A model generated the notes under the pieces. The model worked only from the letters and a program-made list of their open reading frames with translations. It did no database searches and was not told the origin of the DNA. This document shows positions 28,094 to 36,286 of a DNA stretch of 64,000 nt, in pieces. The translations under genes were made by a program, and so were the position numbers. The DNA is from a bacterium (lineage in GTDB: Bacteria > Zhuqueibacterota > Zhuqueibacteria > Residuimicrobiales > Krinioviventaceae): assembly GCA_029561455.1 (NCBI GenBank), contig JAKQIY010000029.1:1-64000 (forward strand), in the 5' to 3' direction. Position 1 is the first letter of the stretch, and every line of letters starts with the position of its first letter.

Positions 28094-29731
28094 ATGGACA
28101 GGCTTTTCCGACTGGCGTTATTGATACTAATTATAAATTCTTTTCTGTTTGCCGGCGATCAACCGGCGAATACCGCGCAAGCAGCAGCTTTTACCTCCTC
28201 AAACCTGCCTGTTGTGGTGATCACTACCGAAAAGGGACAGGGCATTCCCGATGAGCCGAAAATAACCGCGCGACTGGGTATAATCTATAACGGCGAAGGC
28301 CGGCGTAATAACCTGTCCGATCCTTACAATTATTACGACGGTGTGATTGGCATTGAAGTGCGCGGCAATGCCTCGCAGTATTTATTTGACAAAAAGCCCT
28401 GGACCTTTGAAACCAGGGATGAGAACGGCGATAATCTGAATGTCGAACTTTTGGAAATGCCGAAGGAAAACGACTGGATTCTAAACGCCGCTTATATCGA
28501 CAAGACTTTTATTCGCGACCCGCTGGCGTATCACATGTCCCGGATCATGGGCCGCTGGGCCAGCCGCACCATGCATTGTGAAGTGGTGTTGAATGGTGTT
28601 TACCAGGGCTTGTATATTTTAATGGAATCCATAAAACCGGATAAAAACCGGCTCAATATTGCCAAAATGGACTCGACCGATATCAACGGTGAAAATGTGA
28701 CCGGCGGCTATATCTATGAAGTCGCCCAGGGAGAAGAAACTTTTGGCGAACGTCGTTGCTTTAAATATCCCAAAGCGCAAGATATCCGTCCGGAACAGGT
28801 TGCCTATATTAAAAAGTATGACGATGATTTTCGCCGGGTCATGCGCCGCTCCGACTATAACGATCCTGTTAAAGGCTATCCCGCCTGGATCGATGTGGAT
28901 TCATTTATTGATGAAATTCTCGTTCAGGAAGCCTGCCGTAATTCCGACGCCTATGGCTGGAGCAGCCATTTCTACAAAGACCGTTCCGGCAAGTTGTGCG
29001 CCGGGCCGGCATGGGATTTTGACCAGGCGCTTTCCAATTCCACCTTTAATAACGGCTGGGAAACCACCCATTGGATCATCGAAAATAATTATCCCGAATT
29101 TTTGTGGGATCACCCGGAATTCTGGAAAAAATTGTTTAACGATTACGAGTTCAAATGCCGGCTGGCCGGGCGCTGGTTTGCCTTGCGGCGCGGGCCCTGG
29201 CAAACGAGCGAATTGCTGCAATATGTTGATAGCCTGGCTACGGTTCTGAACGAAGCGCAGCAACGCAATTTCGAGAAATGGCCCATACTGGGTGTGGAAA
29301 TCTGGCGTAGTACACCCGGCGTAGAAGAACGCAACACCTATAAAAAAGAAGTGGATTATATGAAAACGTGGTTTGTGCAGCGCCTGACGTGGATGGATGA
29401 GCAACTCGAAGAGTTTGATACCGCCGTTTACGATAAAGAACCGCTACGGTTGACAAGTGATTATGCCCTGGCCGTGTACCCGAATCCCTTTCGTTCGCAT
29501 ACCACCCTCAGTTACACATTACCGGCGTCGGCAGTATGCCGAGTTGGCGTTTATAATGTGCTGGGACAGGAAATATTCACCTCTGCGGAACAACAGTTAC
29601 CCGCCGGGCCACGCCGGGTCATCTGGAACGGATACGACAAGTTGAACCGTCCGGTTGCCAGCGGCATTTATTTTTATGTGCTGTTTGTTGATAATCTAAT
29701 TGCCGCCCGCTACAAAATGTTGAAATTTTGA
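28094..29731 (+). CDS. Secreted CotH-kinase-family protein with T9SS sorting domain
   Basis: A 545-residue exported protein: signal peptide (MDRLFRLALLILIINSFLFAG), a CotH-type domain (about 50-380: GIEVRGNASQYLFDKKPWTFE, NDWILNAAYIDKTFIRDPLAYHMSR, VVLNGVYQGLYILMESIKPDKNRL, GPAWDFDQALSN) and a C-terminal sorting domain (465-545: YPNPFRSHTTLSY ... ASGIYFYVL). CotH proteins are protein-kinase-like; their targets outside spore coats are mostly unknown. I start at the ATG at 28094, eight bases after TTGAGG, instead of the TTG at 28088. It follows the arabinose terminator, so it has its own promoter. Confidence 0.9.
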   Translation: MDRLFRLALLILIINSFLFAGDQPANTAQAAAFTSSNLPVVVITTEKGQGIPDEPKITARLGIIYNGEGRRNNLSDPYNYYDGVIGIEVRGNASQYLFDKKPWTFETRDENGDNLNVELLEMPKENDWILNAAYIDKTFIRDPLAYHMSRIMGRWASRTMHCEVVLNGVYQGLYILMESIKPDKNRLNIAKMDSTDINGENVTGGYIYEVAQGEETFGERRCFKYPKAQDIRPEQVAYIKKYDDDFRRVMRRSDYNDPVKGYPAWIDVDSFIDEILVQEACRNSDAYGWSSHFYKDRSGKLCAGPAWDFDQALSNSTFNNGWETTHWIIENNYPEFLWDHPEFWKKLFNDYEFKCRLAGRWFALRRGPWQTSELLQYVDSLATVLNEAQQRNFEKWPILGVEIWRSTPGVEERNTYKKEVDYMKTWFVQRLTWMDEQLEEFDTAVYDKEPLRLTSDYALAVYPNPFRSHTTLSYTLPASAVCRVGVYNVLGQEIFTSAEQQLPAGPRRVIWNGYDKLNRPVASGIYFYVLFVDNLIAARYKMLKF

Positions 29732-29786
29732 GCCGCCGTCGTCGCGCATAAACCGGCTGCCGCCGTGAAAAACCAACGGATATACC

Positions 29787-30830
29787 ATGCAAGCAGCAGT
29801 TTTGACAGGTATTCGAAAAATTGCACTGTGCACCATAGCGGCTCCGCCGCCGCTGCAGGCGCACGAGGTATTGCTACGGGTGATGACCGCCGGGGTGTGC
29901 GGCTCGGATCGCCATTATTTTACCGCCGGCAGAATAGGGGAGCAGGCAGTTACTTTTCCTTTTATCATTGGTCATGAATGCGCCGCGCTGGTGGAACAGA
30001 CCGGGGCGGCGGTAACACAGTTGCGCACCGGCGACCGGGTAGCGGTCGATCCGGCGGTTAGCTGCGGCGATTGCGACCAGTGCCGGGCCGGGCGTCCCCA
30101 TACCTGCCGCAACCTGTTGTTCCTGGGGTGTCCGGGACAATTACCGGGCTGTTTTGCCGAATATATCGTCATGCCGGAGCGGAATTGTTATCCTTTACCC
30201 GCGCATGTCAGCTATGCGCAGGGCGTGCTGGCCGAACCCCTGGCTATTGCGATCTATGCCCTCGATTTTATGGACCCACGCCCCGGTCAATCTATTGCCA
30301 TTCTCGGCGCCGGGCCGATCGGTTTGTGCGTGCTGGCGGCGGCGCAGGCGCGGGGTATGGAGCAAATTTATGTAACCGATATTGTTAACGAGCGGATCAA
30401 GGCTGCACAACAGGCCGGGGCGGTGTGGACGGGCAATCCCCATATAATTGATATTGTGCAGGAATTATTACATCAGGGCGTTCAGCCGGATGCGGTTTTT
30501 GAATGCTGCGGCAGCGGGGAGGCGCTGCAACAGGCTATACAAATTTTAAAGCCCGGCGGCAAGCTCATCATCATCGGCATACCGAACGAAGCGCGCATCG
30601 CTTTTAATATTCATACCCTGCGCCGCAAAGAGATCACTATAATCAATGTGCGCCGCCAGAACAAAACCACTGCGGCGGCGGTGCAGTTACTGGCCCAGGG
30701 CCGGGTCAACCTGGATTTTTTGCTAACGCACCGCTTCCCCCTGGCGGAAGCGCAAGCGGCGTTAGACCAGGTGAGCGACTATAAAGACGGGGTGATCAAG
30801 GCGATTATTGATGTGAATAGCTCCCGGTAG
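29787..30830 (+). CDS. Zinc-dependent alcohol/polyol dehydrogenase (MDR family)
   Basis: A 347-residue medium-chain dehydrogenase. Catalytic zinc region GVCGSDRHYF and GHECAALVE, structural-zinc cysteines in DPAVSCGDCDQCRAGRPHTCRN, and the NAD-binding GAGPIGLCVLAAAQARG motif. The pattern is closest to the sorbitol/L-idonate/threonine dehydrogenase branch, so a sugar alcohol or sugar acid substrate is likely; its position just after an arabinose operon and a CotH gene is suggestive but not proof. The ribosome site is weak (ACGGA). It starts 55 bases after the CotH stop. Confidence 0.88.
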   Translation: MQAAVLTGIRKIALCTIAAPPPLQAHEVLLRVMTAGVCGSDRHYFTAGRIGEQAVTFPFIIGHECAALVEQTGAAVTQLRTGDRVAVDPAVSCGDCDQCRAGRPHTCRNLLFLGCPGQLPGCFAEYIVMPERNCYPLPAHVSYAQGVLAEPLAIAIYALDFMDPRPGQSIAILGAGPIGLCVLAAAQARGMEQIYVTDIVNERIKAAQQAGAVWTGNPHIIDIVQELLHQGVQPDAVFECCGSGEALQQAIQILKPGGKLIIIGIPNEARIAFNIHTLRRKEITIINVRRQNKTTAAAVQLLAQGRVNLDFLLTHRFPLAEAQAALDQVSDYKDGVIKAIIDVNSSR

Positions 30831-30832
30831 AT

Positions 30833-30861
30833 AGCTATCAGTTGTCAGCTATCAGCTAACA
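30833..30861. repeat. AGCTATCAG word repeat (gap 30831-31126)
   Basis: Directly after the dehydrogenase stop codon, AGCTATCAG occurs twice (30833-30841 and 30847-30855) with TTGTC between and CTAACAG after. The rest of the gap has an ACCGG/CCGGT mini-hairpin (about 30919-30933) but no gene. Confidence 0.5.
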
Positions 30862-31126
30862 GTTCAAATCCATCAAACGGAATGATAAAATTCAGATTTC
30901 GGGTTGCTGAATTCGTACAGCCAAAACCGGTTCTTCCGGTAAAATTAAAATCATGTGAAAGTTGTCATTACACCCCTGGGATAATAATATTATACGCGCA
31001 ATCTAGGGTATAATAGTGTGAAAATAAGTCTTATTTCGCCAGTCAATGAATTAGATAAAAATTTTGTTTAATATTAATATTGAATGAGTACCTCAATTGT
31101 TATTACAAATCTTGTAAAAAAGCTTC

Positions 31127-31507
31127 TTAACCTTTCAGCGATTCTACATGTTCACGCAGCCATTTGACAAGAGTTGGATAATTGAAATGTCCCGTATTAA
31201 ATAAATTTATAAAAAATTTAAATGCTTCTTCATTGTCACAGCTAATAAAGTAACCGTTAATCCTTAAAAATGTATCTGTTGCAAAAAAAGCAATACGTTT
31301 ATTACCATCTAAAAACGGGTGATTCATTGCAAGACTTTCCATTAGCGCCGCAGCTTCTTCATATATATCATTATAATATCCACTTTGAGGACGCATCACT
31401 GCCGATTCTAAATTATCAATATCTCTTATTCCCGGCGAGCCGCCAAATTCATCAAACAGTTTTTGATGAATAAATAATATTTCCTGAACAGTTAAATATC
31501 TTTTCAT
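31127..31507 (-). CDS. Doc-type (death-on-curing) toxin of a type II TA pair
   Basis: A 126-residue Fic-fold toxin with the Doc motif H63-P-F-L-D67-G-N69-K70-R71. Doc enzymes phosphorylate EF-Tu and stop translation; the lysine in place of the second glycine of the Fic consensus (GNK rather than GNG) is the Doc hallmark. Overlaps the antitoxin stop by ATGA, so expression is coupled. Not preceded by a Phd gene but by a RelB/DinJ-like one. Length and motifs intact. Confidence 0.92.
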   Translation of the reverse strand: MKRYLTVQEILFIHQKLFDEFGGSPGIRDIDNLESAVMRPQSGYYNDIYEEAAALMESLAMNHPFLDGNKRIAFFATDTFLRINGYFISCDNEEAFKFFINLFNTGHFNYPTLVKWLREHVESLKG

Positions 31508-31773
31508 TGCGCCAGCAATTCACCGAGTTTTCTGTTTTTTCGAATGCTTGCTTTTAAATGGGTAATTAATTCCGGGTCCATGCTCTCCTCCCCGGTATGA
31601 ATAACATTTTCAGGGAGTTTTAGTTCGAATGGAAAACCTTTGTATTCTTCAATTAAACTATAAAAGATATTTATTGCTTCGGAATGATTCAAGCCCATTT
31701 TTTTTAATATCTTGGCGACATTTTCTTTCTTTTGGGGACTTATAACAGCTCTTACTGTCGATGTTTTATTCAT
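31504..31773 (-). CDS. RelB/DinJ-like antitoxin
   Basis: An 89-residue protein with the ribbon-helix-helix N-terminus of RelB/DinJ: TVRAVISPQKKENVAKILKKMGLNHSEAINIFYSLIEEYKGFPFEL. It should neutralise the neighbouring Doc toxin and repress the operon by binding the palindrome upstream (31810-31832). Pairing of this antitoxin class with Doc is less usual than Phd-Doc. The C-terminal part (LITHLKASIRKNRKLGELLAQ) would contact the toxin. Confidence 0.88.
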   Translation of the reverse strand: MNKTSTVRAVISPQKKENVAKILKKMGLNHSEAINIFYSLIEEYKGFPFELKLPENVIHTGEESMDPELITHLKASIRKNRKLGELLAQ

Positions 31774-31809
31774 AACAAAAAATCCTTAAATTGGTGAACC
31801 ATTATAATA

Positions 31810-31832
31810 ATATAGCCATATTATGGCTATAT
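31810..31832 (-). promoter_or_regulatory. Palindromic operator of the RelB-Doc operon
   Basis: A perfect palindrome with 11-bp arms ATATAGCCATA / TATGGCTATAT about one base lies 36 bases upstream of the antitoxin start. It suits autoregulation by an RHH antitoxin; the AT-rich arms could overlap a -10 element. Confidence 0.65.
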
Positions 31833-31963
31833 GTCAATATGATAAATTATATAACTTTAATTGTACATTAGTCAGCAGGGAATAGGAGTATCTCCGGAAG
31901 TACTGTGTCAGGTAAAGTAGATTTGTTGTGGCGTGAAAGGTCATTGCACACCACAATAGATTT

Positions 31964-33400
31964 TTAGAATACCAAAGTCGTAATCCCTTTGGGCGGGGCC
32001 GAGCCTTTCAGCACCCGGTCGTCCACCCACATCTGGTAAATGCGCTCCGCGTCGCTGAGGTTAAGTATAACCACCGCTACCGTGTCGTCGGGATTGATGA
32101 ATGCCGTGGCAATAAAATCATCGCTGTTGGAGGTACAGGCAATACGTTTGGCGCCGGTCTTGATGAACCGCGAAAAATGTCCGTAATAATAATAGGGCGG
32201 ATTAAAAGAGAGCTCGCCGGTTTGGGTATCGATCTCTACGATGCTGCCGCCGCCCAGGCCACCCGCATGACGCGGCGCCTTGTTCTCATCCATCAGCATG
32301 TTCCAAAAGGTCCAGCCGACAGTCCAGTTATTCAGATCCATGATCATGTTCCTGGCAATGTTCACGCCGGTACGCCAGTCGCCGCCCATACCGGCTTCGG
32401 TATACAGCAGCTTTTTATCCGGAAAAGCGTCGTGCACCATGCGCACATTGTCGAAATGATCGCCCACATAATAGTGGAATGCCGTGCCCCATACATACTG
32501 CGCAGCTTGAGGATCGTCGTAAACCACTTCAGCGCGCTGGTACATGATGCCGCGGTTGTGATCCCAGATCATCAGTTTCAAATCGCCCAGGCCGCTTTTC
32601 TTTAATGTCGGCCCAAGATAATCGCGCACAAAATCGCGCTCTTCCGCAGCAGTAAATACACACGATTCCCATACCTGCACAGCCATCGGTTCGTTTTGCA
32701 CGGTGAGTCCCCAAATGGGAATGCCCTCTTGTTGATATGCTTTCACATATTTTACAAAATAATCGGCCCAGGTTTGAAAATACTCCGGTTTCAGCTTGCC
32801 GCCGTGTTTCATTTCACCGTTGGTTTTCATCCACGGCGGGGGACTCCAGGGCGAGGCGTAAATTTTCAACTTGCCGCCAGTGGCTGCCAGGGCCTTTTTT
32901 ATAAGCGGCAGCCGGTATTTACGGTCATGCTCGATGGAGAAATGTTTCAGTTCCTTGTCCCCGGTCACGTCATCGTATGTGTACATTTCATCGGAATAAT
33001 CGCAGCTATGGATCGTGGTGCGGCACAGGGTATAGCCGTTGCCTTCAACAGGGTCGAAACAGGCGGTAATGAATTCATCCTGTTGTGCGGGTGTCAGTTT
33101 GGCAAAGTTGATGGCCGTAGCATCGGTGAATGCCCCGCCAAAGCCTTCGATGGTTTGAAAGGTTTTGTCCAGATCGATCATGATCGTCGGATAGTTTTCA
33201 TCGGGCTGCTCCAGCGGTTCAAAGGCGCGAAAGCCGTGATCGGCTAACCGGTCATCACCGCTTTGTGAGGTTATATAAACGCGGGCTTCTTTAAAATCGT
33301 TGGTTTTTGCAGTTCCCTGGTTAAAGAGGAAGAAAAACAGTAAACAAATTCCTAGTAATCCTGCGAGAAATCTTGAACCGTGTATTGGCGATGTTTTCAT
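31964..33400 (-). CDS. Secreted glycoside hydrolase family 30
   Basis: A 478-residue exported glycosidase. Signal peptide 1-31; GFGGAFTDATA (86-96); YASPWSPPPWMKTNG (181-195); acid/base E237 in TVQNEP; nucleophile E335 in YTEAGMGG. These match GH30 (glucosylceramidase/beta-1,6-glucanase type), retaining enzymes of clan A. Natural substrate is probably a beta-glucan, given the GH16 enzyme 4 kb away, but beta-xyloside or beta-fucoside specificity is possible. GGAGG is five bases upstream of the ATG. Another exported barrel-like gene follows upstream, in the same direction. Confidence 0.93.
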   Translation of the reverse strand: MKTSPIHGSRFLAGLLGICLLFFFLFNQGTAKTNDFKEARVYITSQSGDDRLADHGFRAFEPLEQPDENYPTIMIDLDKTFQTIEGFGGAFTDATAINFAKLTPAQQDEFITACFDPVEGNGYTLCRTTIHSCDYSDEMYTYDDVTGDKELKHFSIEHDRKYRLPLIKKALAATGGKLKIYASPWSPPPWMKTNGEMKHGGKLKPEYFQTWADYFVKYVKAYQQEGIPIWGLTVQNEPMAVQVWESCVFTAAEERDFVRDYLGPTLKKSGLGDLKLMIWDHNRGIMYQRAEVVYDDPQAAQYVWGTAFHYYVGDHFDNVRMVHDAFPDKKLLYTEAGMGGDWRTGVNIARNMIMDLNNWTVGWTFWNMLMDENKAPRHAGGLGGGSIVEIDTQTGELSFNPPYYYYGHFSRFIKTGAKRIACTSNSDDFIATAFINPDDTVAVVILNLSDAERIYQMWVDDRVLKGSAPPKGITTLVF

Positions 33401-33449
33401 GCAAACCTCCGGAAATTAAGAATATTGCCGTATAGATTAAACCGGCGAG

Positions 33450-34082
33450 TTAATTTTTAACAGTGGGTCTATCCAGTTTGAAACGCACCCCGAACATCGA
33501 GGTGATGACCAGAGGCGCGCCGGGAATGACAGACCATTGCAGTTCGGCGGTATCATTGAGCCGGTGTAGAAATTCCAGTTCAAGCGCCGTTGCATAAAAC
33601 CGATATTGCCAGCCTTTATAAATACGGTCGCCATAAAATTCATCCTCCTCGTATTCCGCAAACCTGTGCCAGTCCCGCCTGAAACTGAAAATGGGGCCGA
33701 TTCCCACGTTCAGCCGATTGCGGCCTTTGAAGAATTGTATTCTGGGACCGGCATGGAGGCAACCCGCCGTCAGGAATGCACAATCTTTGTAGAGTGTTGT
33801 CGTGAACCGGAAAAAGAATCTATTATTGAAGCGGTAATCAAGATTTGCTGCCGCGCCTACCGACAGAACCAGGTAGGCTTTTTTATCGAGTTTCAATGGA
33901 TACACCTGTGGGGCATTCCCGCCATCGGGATGCCAGGTGAGACCCAGGTATTGCACCGAAACCAGCCAGGGGGAATCGGCGCCGGTCGTTTCTATCCTGG
34001 TTTGCGACCAGGCCGCCGGGGGACATAACAATGCGAACAGCAGGAGCAGCGCCGGTTTGAAATAATGTTTATTGATCAGCAT
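33450..34082 (-). CDS. Exported barrel-like protein, unknown function
   Basis: I do not recognise this 210-residue protein. It has a signal peptide (KPALLLLFALLCPPAAWSQ) and a repeating pattern of short amphipathic strands (GAAANLDYRFNNRFFFRFTTTLYKD, GPRIQFFKGRNRLNVGIGPIFSF), ending RFKLDRPTVKN, so a small outer-membrane barrel is the best guess. I begin at the ATG at 34082, where the signal peptide starts; a frame runs to 34178. It is 49 bases from GH30, which follows on the same strand. Confidence 0.55.
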   Translation of the reverse strand: MLINKHYFKPALLLLFALLCPPAAWSQTRIETTGADSPWLVSVQYLGLTWHPDGGNAPQVYPLKLDKKAYLVLSVGAAANLDYRFNNRFFFRFTTTLYKDCAFLTAGCLHAGPRIQFFKGRNRLNVGIGPIFSFRRDWHRFAEYEEDEFYGDRIYKGWQYRFYATALELEFLHRLNDTAELQWSVIPGAPLVITSMFGVRFKLDRPTVKN

Positions 34083-34388
34083 TTGTTCATATAGCCTTTC
34101 ATTATCACGATATTGGTAAATGGTTACAAAACCAAGCCGAACTCTATATAAAACCACGGATTCACAAACGAGCGCCATTTGCTACATAATATATTAACAG
34201 GGAAAACGCGTACAAACACTTTAAATAATCAAAGACTGGCTTGAAATGTTTTATTTAACTTATAATTAGTCAATTTTCCATGCAATATGCAAGAGAAATT
34301 TTTATGGCAAAAGACTACCCCTGGTGGTATTAATATCACTATTGCCGGATACATTCGGCGAGAAATGTTCCCCGGTATTCAGCCCTGA

Positions 34389-35027
34389 TTATGGTTTCTG
34401 GGCGGCAATGAAATAACCGGCGATTCTGTCATAAAAATAATCGGTTTCAAGAATTCGAAATCCGGCGCGGATTGTCAAATCATCCAGTTCCGGACTTTTA
34501 TACCTGGTGATATGTAACGGTATTATGCCCAGTTTGGTAAGCAGAAAAACCAGGCTAAAAGAAGTTTTCATCCCCAAAGCCATTTCAGCGCCGAGGCAAG
34601 GTGTGGATGTGATGAGCGTTCCTCCCGGTTTTAATAACTCTTTGCACCGGAGCATCACTTTATCGGGATTTTCCAAACCATGTAATACATTAAAAGCCAG
34701 AATGATGTTGAACGATTCTTTTTTATATCTCTCATCAAAAAGAGTTGCCTGTTCAAAGTGGATGTTGTTGATTTTGCGATGCTCGGCTTTGATTTTTGCC
34801 AACCCGAGCATTTTATCAGAAATATCAATTGCCTGGATTCTTTGCACCCGGTCGGCTATTTCACAGCACACTTTACCGGTGCCGCAGGCAAAATCCATGA
34901 CAATAGCGTCCTTGTGCAGATATTTTTGGGTATTGGCAATCATTCTGGCATAGCCCCGGGCAAAAGGCTCTTCATTCTTATCAAAGTTTTTTGCCGTATA
35001 GTCCCAAAATTTTTTTGATCTGTCCAT
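34389..35027 (-). CDS. Class I SAM-dependent methyltransferase
   Basis: A 212-residue methyltransferase, no signal or TM anchor. Motif I is MDFACGTGKVCC (start of the Rossmann fold), motif II IQAIDISDKML, and the post-motif segment LAFNVLHGLENPDKVMLRCKELLKPGG. It looks like the ubiE/methyltransf_11 type, substrate unknown. Start at the ATG at 35027 with AGGG upstream; the earlier Met is not needed. The C_GCAxxG_C_C gene lies 75 bases upstream on the same strand, so the two could be co-transcribed and act together. Confidence 0.85.
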   Translation of the reverse strand: MDRSKKFWDYTAKNFDKNEEPFARGYARMIANTQKYLHKDAIVMDFACGTGKVCCEIADRVQRIQAIDISDKMLGLAKIKAEHRKINNIHFEQATLFDERYKKESFNIILAFNVLHGLENPDKVMLRCKELLKPGGTLITSTPCLGAEMALGMKTSFSLVFLLTKLGIIPLHITRYKSPELDDLTIRAGFRILETDYFYDRIAGYFIAAQKP

Positions 35028-35102
35028 TTTCCCTCTGTGTGTTAAGGTATAAGGTCGCATTTTATGTATATAAGCGGAGAGGCTCAGCACAAGCATAACA
35101 GG

Positions 35103-35981
35103 CTAAACCCTGTGCTGTTTTTCGTTGCCGGTATCCACATGCACTTGCTGAGAATAGCTTGTTAACACTTCCAGAATATTCGCACAACCTCCCTTACAAA
35201 TAAACGCGGCATGGTCATCAACAGTTGCAAATTTTTGACCGGTAATTTTGGAACACTCAAATTCATAACCGGAACTTGACAGAAATTTTTCTACAAGCTG
35301 TTGCGCCGTTATGCTTTTATATTCTACTTTAACACCCATTTGGCTGTTTTGCAACTCCCCGAGCCAAATAGCCGCGCCTAACGCCCCGCAGGCGCCGCCG
35401 CATAGACCGATGCCGCCCGCCAGTCCCGCAGCCATCACTGTGTGCAGGGGAGAGGCGCCCAGCCTTTGCGCCAACACAGCCGCACAACTGACCGGGGCGG
35501 CTGGCGCCTGTATATCACCGTCGGTCAATACGATATTAATCTGCTCACCGGCTTGCGGAGCATATTTTGCCGCCATGCAATAACATTTTATAGCGCCGCC
35601 CTGAAGGAAAAAATAGGTCAGCATCCGGTTTATTGTGGAGGAATTATTAATATGGGTTATATCATAACAATCAATTGTGTGGTAACAGCCGCGGAAGGTT
35701 TCGGCTGCTTTCTGCGCGGCAAGTATAGCCCTGGATTCCGCCTGTGCTCCCGCGTCATAAAGCCGATACGCCTGCGCGCCGGCGGCCAGCGCCGCGCCCC
35801 AGATCATCCCGCATTGATAGCCGTTCTGCATAATACCGCCCGCCAGCGGGGTGGTGGCATGTTCCTCCAACGGCAACGGCTGCCCAAAGGCGCGATCGAG
35901 TACGTTACATAGCGTTTCAGAACACGTACCAACCTTTATAAAGGTACGGACAGTTTGTAAAGCTGAGATGCTGTTTTTCAT
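35103..35981 (-). CDS. C_GCAxxG_C_C family putative redox protein
   Basis: A 292-residue protein with the signature GGACGALGAAIW (C-GAxxG spacing) and several conserved cysteines (MQNGYQCGM, TFRGCYHTIDCYDI, AIKCYCMAA, ECSKITG, FICKGGCANI). Members of this Cys-rich family are thought to carry redox or metal-related functions, but their reaction is not known. Cytoplasmic by appearance; several short Ala/Gly-rich segments are moderately hydrophobic. Upstream and in line with a methyltransferase. The ATG has no good ribosome site. Confidence 0.8.
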   Translation of the reverse strand: MKNSISALQTVRTFIKVGTCSETLCNVLDRAFGQPLPLEEHATTPLAGGIMQNGYQCGMIWGAALAAGAQAYRLYDAGAQAESRAILAAQKAAETFRGCYHTIDCYDITHINNSSTINRMLTYFFLQGGAIKCYCMAAKYAPQAGEQINIVLTDGDIQAPAAPVSCAAVLAQRLGASPLHTVMAAGLAGGIGLCGGACGALGAAIWLGELQNSQMGVKVEYKSITAQQLVEKFLSSSGYEFECSKITGQKFATVDDHAAFICKGGCANILEVLTSYSQQVHVDTGNEKQHRV

Positions 35982-36286
35982 TAATACGAAATTGGTTATA
36001 TGGATAGTATTATGTGATTTACGAATCTATTAAGGAAAAGGTTTCAGGTATAATGAAAATCCATCCCCGCAATCAGACCCGGGCGAGGAATTCCAGGCTT
36101 TCCGGATAGTCATAATTTGCAAACTGGTTTTGCAGGGATACTTCACTTTCCCGATCCATACCTTTGGATAAAGTTATGGAGTGTTAAATGTTTTTCAAAA
36201 TACCGGGAAACCCTATGATGATATATAATGCTTTAATATAAACCCGATATTTTTTTTTCGCCGCTTTACAGGTCCGGCCTGCACAA
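35982..36286. other. Intergenic gap, no feature supported
   Basis: A 305-base AT-rich gap between the C_GCAxxG_C_C gene start and the GH16 stop, both minus strand. It must contain the promoter of the former. A CAGG/CCTG mini-hairpin follows the GH16 stop (about 36268-36280), but there is no U run on the minus strand, so I do not call a terminator. Confidence 0.5.

Noticed and set aside
30858-30872. GTTCAAATCC, similar to a tRNA T-arm
   Set aside because: No acceptor, D or anticodon arm can be folded around it.
36268-36286. Possible terminator after the GH16 gene
   Set aside because: The stem is only four base pairs and no U tract follows on the minus strand.
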